The notes under the pieces were generated by a model that saw nothing but the letters and a program-made list of their open reading frames with translations, was not told the origin of the DNA and made no database searches. Positions 41,312 to 51,145 of a stretch of DNA of 64,000 nt are shown here, piece after piece. The DNA is taken from the NCBI GenBank assembly GCA_018287875.1, contig JAGVVL010000025.1, positions 1-64,000 on the forward strand, given 5' to 3'. The translations under genes were made by a program, and so were the position numbers. Source of the stretch: Nigrospora sphaerica. Lineage: Eukaryota; Ascomycota; Sordariomycetes; Amphisphaeriales; Apiosporaceae. Positions within the stretch are counted from its first letter, which is position 1. Each line of letters starts with the position of its first letter.

Positions 41312-41632
41312 TAAAGCAATGTTTAAAAGCAGAACTTTAATAAGCTCTAACTGCTATTATAGCTAACGATGGAATTAAGCAGATCTTTTAAAATTACGGT
41401 ATACCGAAGTTAACACTTCAAAACCGAATTAAGAGTTATTAACCTAAACCTAAAGCCTTTATAGACTAATAGAGACTTAGACTAGTTTAGGAAGAGCTAC
41501 TTACGACTTGGATCCTGACTTAAGCTGCCCTAGGGCTTCCGCCTTCACACACCTAAGTTAAAAAGTTCGCTAAACGCATTTTCTAAGCTTAAGGCAACAG
41601 CGAGCCACTTAGAAAGTGGTGGCTATAGGCCT

Positions 41633-42394
41633 TTGATGTGTTGTTGACTAGGGTAGTAGCAGAAGAAAGATGTGCATTAGTGAGGCCTGCCACGAAGTGG
41701 CCGGTAGGGCAGGAATCTACCTATAGTGCGACCCAGGTGAGGTGATAAGACCCCACCAAACAGGATAACTGTTGGAAGTGGTGGTTTGATCGGAAGAGGA
41801 AGCAACCCTTTATAAGGGCTCTTTCGATCTCGGAGGTCGTTTCTTATAGAGAAACACGGAAGAATAAGGAACTTCTCTTCAAAAGGAACAAGAGTGTATT
41901 TCGTGTGCTTGCTTGCTTGCTTGCTTGCTTCAGGACAGACTAGTTACACGAAAAGGGGAGATTCAGCCTTTACTTATACCCGTTAAACCCTTATCTTCTT
42001 AGCAATACAAAGAAGAGGACACGTAAGTGATTGCGTAAGTGATTACGTGGCTTAGAAGCATATGGAACCTTATAGAGGTTCGTGGAGCTTCATGGGGGCT
42101 CGTGGGAGCTTCAGGGAGCCACGAAGAAACTCGTGGAAACTCGTGGAAACTTGCAGAAGCTTCCGCGTGGCGTACGCCACGCTTGTGGGTAAAGCGGGCC
42201 ATGCATGCGAGTAAGCTAGCCCGTGCTCCAGGGTAGGCTGGCCCGAGCTTTAGGATAGGCTCGGTTAAAGGACTAGCTTCCCGTTAAGTGCATAGCTTAG
42301 TCAGTAGTGACAGAGAACGGTATAGGATAAGTCCTATACCTGCAACAATAACGCACTCCAGTATTATGAGCTACCTACCTTGACTACGTATTAG
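41633..42394. mobile_element. NCT-family small TIR element (about 179 bp), split by LTR-gamma
   Basis: It begins TTGATGTGTTG and ends GACTACGTATTAG, with CCT duplicated at 41630-41632 and 42395-42397. Net length without the LTR is 179 bp, close to the 185 and 187 bp of the other copies; orientation is reversed relative to them. Confidence 0.75.
41770..42347 (+). mobile_element. Solo LTR, family gamma (578 bp)
   Basis: TGTTGGAAGTGG to CCTGCAACA, with a perfect ATAAC duplication (41765-41769, 42348-42352). It contains about five GCTT tetranucleotides and a series of short direct repeats such as AAACTCGTGG. Confidence 0.93.
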
Positions 42395-43331
42395 CCTTCT
42401 TATGTAGGAAACCAGCTATGAAGGTTTAGAAGAGCCGTTTTATCGACTCGTAGCGTGTTAATAGCGCTTCAATCGAGGTAATTCGCTTATAGTTCCAATA
42501 TCTTTAACTGCCAGAGATTTAAAGGGTGAAGCCAGCTAACCGCTACAACATAAATAAAGTAGGATTCTTAAAAGGTGCTAGATTAAACGGTCTAGTACTT
42601 CGAGACTTAAAAAACGCTCAGTCCGAAAGAAACAGCCTAGTTCACGTGCTTAAACGTCCTTCATTAAATGTATCTCTACTCAAGGCCACGCCTTGCTTTT
42701 ATTAATTATTTTTAAGAGCAAAACGGTTTTATAATAATATTTTTCTATTAATTTAAGCTAATTTAAACGCTAGCAGTTTATTATAACAAAAACGGATAGA
42801 TTATAAACGAAACAGCGCTCGAGTGGCTTAAGAAAGTCTATCCTAAATATCACTCTAGAGAACTCTTTTGAAAACCGCCCACTCGTTATAGACAGCTATA
42901 GCAGATATATAACAACTGATTTCATGTTCTAATACTTCTCGCATCGGATGTATCTTCTTTTTTACCCGCTTATATCTCTCACGTTCTTTAACCTCTTAAT
43001 TTAGCCGTTTTTTAGTTCCTTAAAATCGGTGCTTTAAAAAGAGCTTAGATTTCTAACCTAGTTTACGGACTTAGCGGTAGTTAGCAAACCGAATTCCCTT
43101 ACCTGCTGTTAGAAAGCTTGTTTAACCGGCCTGACCTGTTGGAATATCCGGAATAGGTAGAAAGCCGCCGGTCTTTAGCTAGTTAATAGAAGTAAACCGC
43201 TCCTAAGCTAGAGTTTAGTTTAAAATATATATTAAATAACAGCCGACATAGTAAAATCAAAGCAGTCCCACTTTGAAAGAGCCTTCCTAACACCTTTAAA
43301 GAGATCTCATACTTTTATAGTGGTTTAGTCG

Positions 43332-43544
43332 TGTAAGGGAGGAGACGCTGGAGAGGTGCATCAGCAGGCTGGTCACCTGACCTGCGACACTGACCCACCG
43401 GCGGCCTACTAGCGAGGAGCGGACGCACTGCTAGTGCCCGACCTGAACTTGGATTCTGCAAGAATCAGTCTTGCAGTGGAATTGAGCCTGTTCTTCGCTA
43501 CCCTATACCTGACGATGCCATTGTGATTCCTTCGGATCCTTACA
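43332..43544 (+). mobile_element. Solo LTR, family alpha (213 bp)
   Basis: TGTAAGGGAGG to GGATCCTTACA, with a perfect AGTCG duplication (43327-43331, 43545-43549). It interrupts the family E transposase remnant. Confidence 0.93.
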
Positions 43545-43952
43545 AGTCGACTTTAAAAAAGACGTCGGACTTTAAGGACTAAGTACAGCTTTTGAACTAG
43601 CTAGCGGAACATTTAACTATATAACGGCTACTCTTCTAGAAGACTTAAAAGGCCTTTAATAAGGACAATATCCAATTAGCTACCGCTTAAAGGCAAATTC
43701 AGGCTCTTAAAGCTGGGATTGAGACTATAAAACCGAGGAAGAGGAAGAGGGTAGATTTAAGCTCTAATTCGAAGTTCGCAAATATCAATGACTTTCACCG
43801 GGCTTCACTAGCGGTTAAGGAAATTGAAAGTGGTCTAGATAAAGAGAGCGATAGCGAAAGCCTAAGTGAGGCTGGTTCTTATATTAGAGTTATCATTAAT
43901 TGAGGCTGCATCTGAAGTTCTATTGAAAGGGTTGGTTTTAAGCGTGGTGTTG

Positions 43953-44282
43953 TATTACAGGTTGGGACCTGGGAGAAAGGCTCAGGCGCACCTGGCCTGA
44001 GCGTCTCACGAACCCCTCATATGAGGCTCTGAGTAGGTCTCTCCATTCGAACGCCAGGCTAGTGGTCAAGACCTAGGAGGGGGGAGCTGAGCAGCGATCC
44101 AAACGTTCCGCTCCAAACGTTCCGATCCGAACGTTCCGATCCGAACGTTCCGGTCCGGCCTCGCAAGATTTAACGAGACGCTGCGCCCGGCCTCCTGAGG
44201 GCGATTCTCTTCTCTCTTTCCCATCTAGAAAATAAACAGCATTTGGCCCCTTTGATAGTGCTTTAAGGCTCAGCCTCTAACA
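43953..44282 (+). mobile_element. Solo LTR, family beta (330 bp)
   Basis: It begins TATTACAGGTTGGG (a G-to-A change in the TG terminus) and ends CTCTAACA, with a perfect TGTTG duplication (43948-43952, 44283-44287). Confidence 0.9.
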
Positions 44283-44338
44283 TGTTGCTTGGGAGCCCAA
44301 ATGTGGGGGGGGGGCCCAAATGGGGCTCCTCGAACTTA

Positions 44339-44993
44339 CCTAAAGTTCTTCACGAGGTCTCCCACAGTCATGGAGTTAATACACTTCACGGCTCTATCGC
44401 CTGTAACAAGTCTATTCCCACACTGGCCAGACATGGGACATTTAGGCTCGTCACGTCGCTTGTTTTTCAATGATATGTCCTCTCTGAGAGCAAGAGAAAG
44501 GACGGGCGGGATTTGGCAAAGCACCGGCGACGGTTTGCAGGACAGAAACAGGTTTGCCATTTTGTATCGTTGAATTAAGCTCAGGAGACTGAAGTTTATT
44601 TCCAACGGCGCAGCCACTTTTGGTCTTGTGCTGAGTTCCGACATCGCCCATCAGGTGATGTCTCTGTATTCAGGGCTAAACACTGGCTACTTCTTACTTG
44701 TTTGGCAACCAGGTGCGAAGCTGACGAATCCACATGAACAAATTCTGGTGCTACGGTAAGCCCTAATACGAATACAGTTTCAGCTCCTGCACCAGGTCAG
44801 CCCTATTGTCGCAACCTAGCCGCTCACATTAAAGAAGCAAGGTGATTTGTCAAGGATACGAATCCATCGTACGATCCGGCCTGCGAATATGCTGGGTTTG
44901 GTTTGGGTCTGTCTTTTAAAAAGCCACCCAAGGAGACGGCATACCAAGCTCAGGCTAGTAAGCAACACCCACTGCCCCGACACTCTCTTCATA
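44339..44993. other. Region between E copy 1 and the membrane protein gene
   Basis: A minus-strand frame of 102 codons (44644-44336) runs up to the E insertion and could be the remains of a gene cut by it (MSELSTRPKVAAPLEINFS and a Cys-rich piece CPMSGQCGNRL), but I recognise no family. In-frame codons upstream of 44994 are probably leader. Confidence 0.35.
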
Positions 44994-46331
44994 ATGGAGA
45001 CCGGACACATCCGCCCGCTCCAGTACCAGAGCTACGACATCCCGTTCTCGAAATGGGTGTCGCTTCTGACGCTCTGCCTGGCGCCCCTGATTGCGCACAT
45101 CATCGCCGGCGCCCCTCCGGCCTTTTATCTGTGCCGGCGGCGGCCCCGGTGGCACGAGCGGCTGGTGCACTACAACCCGACGTCGGTGCTGTGGCGGTAC
45201 GCCGCCATCGCCGACCGGCGGCTCCGGGCGCGCCGCTGGAGCCGGGCCGACCTCGCGGCCGCTAACGCCATCTTCTGGACCGCCGACGGCTGGGACGGGT
45301 CCGAGGGCATGGTGGAGCGCAGCCTGGCGCACTGTACGCACCTGCCGGACCGCACCCGCGTCGCCCTGCTGTCTAGCGACATGCTTAAGACCACCATCGT
45401 CACCCTCCAGGGCGTGCAGACGTTCGTCGTCCTCATCCGCGGGCTGGGCGGCCGCGGTCCGTCGAACTCCTTCGTCTTGAACATGGCTGTCGACTTCATC
45501 TTCTCCCCCCTGGCCTTCATCGGCTTGCTCCGGCTGGCGAGCGCGCTCTGGCTGACCGACGACTTCTACTACGCCCTGAGGCCCGCGTCCGAGCTGGCGC
45601 AGTATCCTCTTCCCAATGAGGGCCTGCGCCGGAGCTCGCTGGACAGCTTCCTGGAACGACCATCATCCGATAGGCCCGAGCTTCTCGGAAGCCGTTACGG
45701 GCCCACGTCGCAATGGTCAAGTTGCGCCTTTCGCACGCTGTACCTCGTTCCCCTCCTCGTGATGATCGCGATCGACGCGCTATTATTTACGAAGGCTTTC
45801 CGGGTCGACCACGGGAGACATATGAACGTTTCCACCTCGACCTTCCTAGTGGGCGTCTGCTATATGCTCTTCTTAGCCGCCACAAGCATAATATGCGCAT
45901 TCTACTTCATTAAGGGTTCAACGAGTACCGTACTCCCATGCATCACTGCCACGTGGTATAAGGCCTACACGCTAGCCGTTATGACCATGGCCATGGGAGC
46001 CTTTATCGTCTCATGCATCGAAACTCGCGAAACGCCCTGTGGCCGGTTTACTAGCCTCGAGGGTTATATTGGAGACTGGGGCGCCTGTAGAAGTCCCTCC
46101 GCTCCGACTGTTACCTCTCTTAATACGGGCTTCGCCGGATTGGGCCCCTTTGCAATCGCGACTAACTACACGCAACCCGGTTTTGGGAATAAAACGTTAC
46201 AGCCTGGCCAATTCTGGTTATACAACTTCACGGGAACATGTCTCGGCAATACACAATACCCGGAGGTAGGACTAGCTGAGACTCTTGAAACTGTCATCGG
46301 GGACCCAATACCCGGAGGTGGGACTAGCTGA
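44994..46331 (+). CDS. Multi-pass membrane protein of unknown function
   Basis: 445 residues from the ATG at 44994, chosen because the sequence before it is basic and non-hydrophobic and the protein then starts just before its first membrane helix. Five likely helices: WVSLLTLCLAPLIAHIIAG, FIFSPLAFIGLLRLASALW, TLYLVPLLVMIAIDALLF, VGVCYMLFLAATSIICAFYF and YTLAVMTMAMGAFIVSCI. After the last helix comes a region with N-glycosylation sites (NYT, NKT, NFT) that is probably outside the cell or in a lumen. GC content is high in the first 700 bp, unlike the surrounding repeats. A 52-bp tandem duplication at the 3' end has changed the last residues. I do not recognise the family. Confidence 0.65.
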   Translation: METGHIRPLQYQSYDIPFSKWVSLLTLCLAPLIAHIIAGAPPAFYLCRRRPRWHERLVHYNPTSVLWRYAAIADRRLRARRWSRADLAAANAIFWTADGWDGSEGMVERSLAHCTHLPDRTRVALLSSDMLKTTIVTLQGVQTFVVLIRGLGGRGPSNSFVLNMAVDFIFSPLAFIGLLRLASALWLTDDFYYALRPASELAQYPLPNEGLRRSSLDSFLERPSSDRPELLGSRYGPTSQWSSCAFRTLYLVPLLVMIAIDALLFTKAFRVDHGRHMNVSTSTFLVGVCYMLFLAATSIICAFYFIKGSTSTVLPCITATWYKAYTLAVMTMAMGAFIVSCIETRETPCGRFTSLEGYIGDWGACRSPSAPTVTSLNTGFAGLGPFAIATNYTQPGFGNKTLQPGQFWLYNFTGTCLGNTQYPEVGLAETLETVIGDPIPGGGTS

Positions 46332-46364
46332 GACTCTTGAATCTGCCATCGGGGCTGTGTATGA
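46261..46364 (+). repeat. 52-bp tandem duplication across the end of the membrane protein gene
   Basis: Two copies begin CGGAGGTRGGACTAGC at 46261 and 46313, differing at a few bases. Since 52 is not a multiple of three, the second copy is read in a new phase and gives an earlier stop (ending DPIPGGGTS). Without the duplication, the frame would run on as ESAIGAVYE before stopping. Confidence 0.85.
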
Positions 46365-46809
46365 GTGAACACGTCGCGGCTCATTCTCTATTTTGTCTAT
46401 CTTATACTCAAAATTCTCTATACCCAGCTCCAAGTGGGGAGAGAATGGAACTCCTACGCTTTGCCATACAAACTTCTTCGGGTATCTTTCCCGCAAGGCA
46501 AACAGACCTCGACCTACCAGCTCCAGCTCCCGTACAAGTACAGCATCCCTTAGATGAGTACGAGCGCCGCAATACACTGGCTTGTATCCAAATGTATGTT
46601 CCTTGTTATCGTTAACGATACTCATAATGCGTTGCAGCAATTTTCATCCACTTCTAGCCAGATACTAATATGCACCCAGACTAAGACAATCGCCCTGGAA
46701 ATCGCTCCGGATCAGTTATAAATGACCGTCTACAAAAGGAATTTGATATGCGACAGAGCGTCTATATCACTGCTGGATAACCCGTCACATTTATTCTTGC
46801 TGCATTTAT
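46365..46809. other. Short intergenic stretch without a supported gene
   Basis: Overlapping short frames on both strands, none with a motif. It ends where the LINE-B fragment starts. Confidence 0.35.
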
Positions 46810-47700
46810 ACCCGGGGTTTCATTCGTCCTATCTCCCCTTTTTTTCTCGTCTCAGAAGCTGAAGGGTGACGTGCGGCTATTGCTGTTTCTTTACCTGTTG
46901 CCGCGTTAACTTTCCGCACGATCTCTTCGTAGGTGCGGCCTTCAGTTCCTACGGCCTTAACCGTTACCTCCCGTTCGTGTCGAGGAGGCAAAGTCTTAGC
47001 TACCTAGGGGGCCCTGGGCGCCGGGGCGGCGGTAAGGGCAGTAGCGGCTGCAGCGTATATCTTTGATACGTGGCGGGGGTAGGTAAACAGCAATGAGGTG
47101 CGGTATCCTTGTTAAGGAGGGGTCCTGCTACCCCACCTACCTAGTTGGGATATCGCACCATAGATAATTTCCTGCCCTGACAGCCACTTCGTGGCCGGCG
47201 GACGGAATACATCAATCTTTCCCCTTCACCCCAGTCATCACCATATCAATCTTAGGAGCTTTAATTTCCTTATAGATAGCTTGCAGTGTGTTCTCCATAG
47301 CATTGATACGTTTCTCGACGCTAGGTTGGTTATCTAATTCCTTAGCCGCCGTCTTTAGGACCGGAATGGCGGCTTAAACTGCTGCGGCTAAGGCCGCAAT
47401 GTTGACTTCACCAGTTAGGAAGCGTTTAAAGTCGTCTATAGTGCTGCGTATATCCTTTGGACTGCGTTTAGGTGCTGTAATGCTGTCTGGCGATGGTGTT
47501 CTTAAATCCGGAGGTGACGGCTTGGGGGGTGGGGCGGGCCCATGGCGGCTCCCACCACCCGCGCTTTGCCTCGAGGGTGGTGAATCGACCATTTCTAGGC
47601 TAAATGAAGCCCTAGGAATAGTTTCCGGGCTATCCGGTAGCTTATAGAGTCGTGGTTGTGAAGTTATCGCTGTGTGGGGTCGGGTTCGAAAAGTTTTTTT
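46810..47700 (-). mobile_element. LINE-B 5' fragment (ORF1 part), inverted, with an NCT-family insertion
   Basis: On the minus strand from about 47700: the LINE-B leader, the ORF1 start (MVDSPPSRQSAGGGSRHGP), the insertion at 47063-47249, then PPRHEREVTVKAVGTEGRTY to about 46862. It is truncated within ORF1. It faces the plus-strand copy starting at 47886 head to head, with about 185 bp between them. Confidence 0.8.
47063..47249. mobile_element. NCT-family small TIR element (187 bp), in LINE-B
   Basis: It begins TTGATACGTGGCG and ends CACCATATCAA, with TCT duplicated at 47060-47062 and 47250-47252. Removing it restores ORF1. Confidence 0.85.
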
Positions 47701-47885
47701 TTTTTTTATATACCGGAGATATCGATAAAGACAAGATTCCAACGTCTAAAGTAGAACAAGCTAACTGCTTCTTCGCGAAGTAAAAGCAGAGCGTATTTCA
47801 GATAAAGTTATTAACCGACTTAATAACCCGGAAAGTAAAGAGGGATCTAAAAGAGACGAGTCACTATATTTCGAATTCGGCGCGG

Positions 47886-49678
47886 GAAAAAAAACTTTTT
47901 CGAAACCGACCCCACACGGCGATAACTTCACAACCACGACTCTATAAGCTACCAGATAGCCCGGAAACCGTTCCTAGGGCTTCATTTAGCCTAGAAATAG
48001 TCGATTCTCCACCTTCGAGGCAAAGCGCGGGTGGTGGGAGCCGTCATAGCCTGCCCCACCCCCGAGCCGTCACCCCCTGACTTAAGAACACTATCGCTAG
48101 ACAGTATTACAGCACCTGGACGCAGTCTAGAGGATATACGCAGCACTATAGACGACTTTAAACGCTTCTTAGCTAGTGAAGTTAATATTATGGCCTTAGC
48201 TGCAGCAGTTCAAGCCGCCATTCCGGTTTTAGAGACGGCGGCTAAGGAATCTGACAACCAGCCCAGCGTCAAAAGAGGTATCAACGCTATCGAGAATATA
48301 CTGTAAGCTATCTATAAGGAAATTAAAGCTCCTAAGACGTACGCTATAGCCGCTACTGCCCTTACCGCCGCCCTGGCGCCCAGGGCCCCCTTGGTAGCTA
48401 AGACTTTACCTCCTCGACACGAACGGGAGGTAAAAGTTAAGGCTGTAGGAACTGAAGGCCGCACCTACGAAGAGATCGTGCGGAAAGTTAACGCAGCAAC
48501 AGGTAGAGAGACAGCAATAGCCGCACGGAAGCTTCCTAGCAGAGACTATGCTATTACCTGCAAGACAGCAGAAGAGAAGCGATAGCTAGAAACTGACCGG
48601 GCTTGGACTACCGAGGCCTTCGGAGAGAACGCCTTTATCTAGAAGAGAAAGATCCTGGTGGTGGCCCATGGCATTAACAAGGAGGCCATAGAGACGAACC
48701 AAGGGCAGCTAGAAGTCCAACTCCGGAACCAGCCCGGCGGCCCTATTGACGTCCTGGAGGCCAAGCTCCCTCGTAACGCCAAGACCTCGTCCAGGAAGGT
48801 CACGGCCTTATATATTGCAGTACCCACGGTTTAACAAGCGGAACAGCTATATCGAGACGGCCTTATTTAGCAGTATGGCTACTATCTATGCGAACCCTTC
48901 GCCGAAGGAGCCCAGCTTAAGCAATGCTACCACTACTACCGTTATAGACATATCGCCTATGTCTGCCGCCACGTACGCAGGTGTGGGCTCTGCTCTTCAA
49001 TAAAGTATAACGATAAAGAATGCCCAGAAGCCGAGAATAAGAGCCGGTACTGCTGTCTAGTATACCGAGGACCACACACTGCGTGGTCTAAGGAGTGTCC
49101 AGTCCGCCAGGAGCAGGTCCAGATCGCCAAGGCTGCTTATATCACGAGGCCGAAGGGATTCGCACTGCCCTCGCAAGAACCCCCTAAGCCAACAGCCGAG
49201 GATTGGCAGACAGTACAGCCGCGGAAGCGTCGAGTAACCAGCTGCCGTACTAAAAGCACTGGCAGAGCCCGCAGCAGAACCCACGAAGAGATAGACGACA
49301 TAGACATCGAAACACCGGAGTCAACACTAAACAGCATCCACGCTCGACTATAACAGCATTAAGGATCCTACACTGGAACACGTAGAAAAGCAAGAAAGCA
49401 CAGATCCCGGTAGTCGATGCCATCTCCGAAGAGTACGATATCCTGGCTATCTAAGAGCCCTAGCGAAACCTAAATATGCCGACCACCTACTGCCCGAGAT
49501 CCTCTCTATACTACCTACTCTACGTAACCGAGGGAGGTAGGGCATGCATCTATATTAATAAGAAGTACACCCTAGTATAGTGGATATATAATGCGTAGCC
49601 AAATAAGTGTCGTATCACTATCCAACTACCAGACGGTCCTATAACAGTTGTCTGCATATACTCGCCTCCTCGTCGCTA
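47886..49678 (+). mobile_element. LINE-B 5' fragment, about 1.8 kb, directly upstream of the full-length copy
   Basis: It carries the leader, a decayed ORF1 (frames at 48031-48306 and 48391-48585, then stops) and the first third of the ORF2 endonuclease to the sequence for VCIYSPP. It then stops abruptly at CGTCGCTACG, where the leader of the next LINE-B begins. Several changes from the neighbour are of CpA-to-TpA type (for example CAG and CAA codons read TAG or TAA). Confidence 0.85.
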
Positions 49679-49786
49679 CGAAAAACTTTTCGAAACTGAC
49701 CCCACACGGCGATAACTTCACAACCACGACTCTAAAACCTACCGGATAGCCCGGAAAGTGTTCCTAGGGCCTCATTTACCCTAGAA

Positions 49787-51145
49787 ATGGTCGATCCACC
49801 ACCAGTGAAACAAAACGCGGGTGGTGGGAGCCGCCAACAGGCCGCCCCACCGCCTGAGCCGTCGCCTCCAGACTCGCGAACGCCATCGCCAAGCAGCAAC
49901 ACTACACCTGGACGCAGTCCAGAAGCTATACGCGGTACCGTAAACCGCCTCAAACGCTTCCTAGCCGGTGACTCCGACGCTGCGACCTTGGTCGCAGGCG
50001 TACAAGCCGCCATCCCGGTCCTAGAGGCGGCAGCCAAGGAACCAGATAGCCAGACCAGTATCGAAAGACGCATCGATAATATCGAGAACGCGCTCCAGGC
50101 TATCCACAAGGAAATTAAAGCTCCTAAGACATACGCTGCAGCCGCTATTACCCCTACCGCCGCTCCTACACTTAGGGCTCCTCAGGTAGCCAAGACACTG
50201 CCTCCTCGACACGAACGGGAGGTCACGGTTAAGGCCGCGGGAACTGAAGGCCGCACCTACGAAGAGATCGTACGGAAAGTTAACGTAGCAATAGGCAGAG
50301 AGGCAGCAGTGGCAGCCAGGAAGCTCCCTAGCGGAGATTACGCGGTCACCTGCAAATCAACAGCAGAGAAACAGGCCCTAGAGGCCGACCTAGCCTGGAC
50401 CGCCGAGGCCTTCGGAGAGAACGCCTCTATCCAGAAGAGAAAGATCCTGGTGGTGGCCCATGGCATCAATAAGGAGGCCATAGAGACGAACCAAGGGCAG
50501 CTAGAAGTCCAACTCCGGAACCAGCCCGGCGGCCCTATCGACGTCCTGGAGGCCAAGCTCCCTCGCAACGCCAAGAACTCGTCTAGGAAGGTCACGGCCC
50601 TATATATTGCAGTACCCACGGTTTAACAAGCGGAACAGCTATATCGAGACGGCCTTATTTAGCAGTATGGCTACTATCTATGCGAACCCTTCGCCGAAGG
50701 AGCCCAGCTTAAGCAATGCTACCACTACTACCGTTATAGACATATCGCCTATGTCTGCCGCCACGTACGCAGGTGTGGGCTTTGCTCTTCAACAAAGCAT
50801 GACGATAAAGAATGCCCAGAAGCCGAGAATAAGAGCCGGTACTGCTGTCCAGCATGCCGAGGACCACATACTGCATGGTCTAAGGAGTGTCCAGTCCGCC
50901 AGGAGCAGGTCCAGATCGCTAAGGCTGCTTATGTCACGAGACCGAAGGGATTCGCACTGCCCTCGCAAGAACCCCCTAAGCCAACAGCCGAGGACTGGCA
51001 GACAGTACAGCCGCGAAAGCGTCGAGCAACCAGCTGCCGTACTAGAAGCACTGGCAGAACCCGCAGTAGAACCCACGAAGAGATAGATAACATGGACATC
51101 GAAACACCGGAGTCAACACTAAATAGCATCCACGCTCGACCATGA
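49787..51145 (+). pseudogene. LINE-B ORF1 (gag-like) with two premature stops
   Basis: One phase of 452 codons from ATG 49787 to TGA 51143-51145, interrupted at codon 280 (TAA, 50624) and codon 292 (TAG), both explained by CAA or CAG changing at C. The N-terminus is Pro/Ser-rich (PPPEPSPPDSRTPSPSS). A central region from about codon 130 to 275 includes ILVVAHGINKEAIETNQGQL. After the stops come three zinc knuckles, of which the first has lost a cysteine (CYHYYRYRHIAYVC) and the next are CGLCSSTKHDDKEC and CPACRGPHTAWSKEC. It would bind element RNA if intact. The stop overlaps the ORF2 start as ATGA. Confidence 0.85.

Larger units (their letters stand above)
41312..43912 (+). pseudogene. Family E transposase, decayed and split by three insertions
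   Basis: Scattered in-frame pieces lie in order. Near 41320-41630 is a DNA-binding-like N-terminal part riddled with stops. At 42840-43331 is a central part. At 43700-43905 the C-terminus reads QIQALKAGIETIKPRKRKR and SNSKFANINDFHRASLAVKE, ending at a stop near 43905. The same C-terminus is found on the minus strand at 61342-61180. The order and basic, coiled C-terminus fit a pogo/Fot1-class DDE transposase; the catalytic aspartates cannot be read. Insertions at 41633, 43332 and just upstream at 40573 split it. Confidence 0.6.
38002..44336 (+). mobile_element. Family E transposon, copy 1, carrying at least eight nested insertions
   Basis: Inverted repeats (AGTTCGAGGANYCCCATTTG followed by poly-C) lie at 38002 and 44336, with TA duplications at 38000-38001 and 44337-38338+6000 (i.e. 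44337-44338). The nested insertions, in order, are LTR-delta, a Fot1-like element holding LTR-beta, LTR-gamma holding an NCT-family element, a second NCT-family element holding LTR-gamma, LTR-alpha and a second LTR-beta. Subtracting them leaves about 1.9 kb, the expected size of a pogo-like element, and brings the dispersed transposase remnants together in one orientation. Confidence 0.8.
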
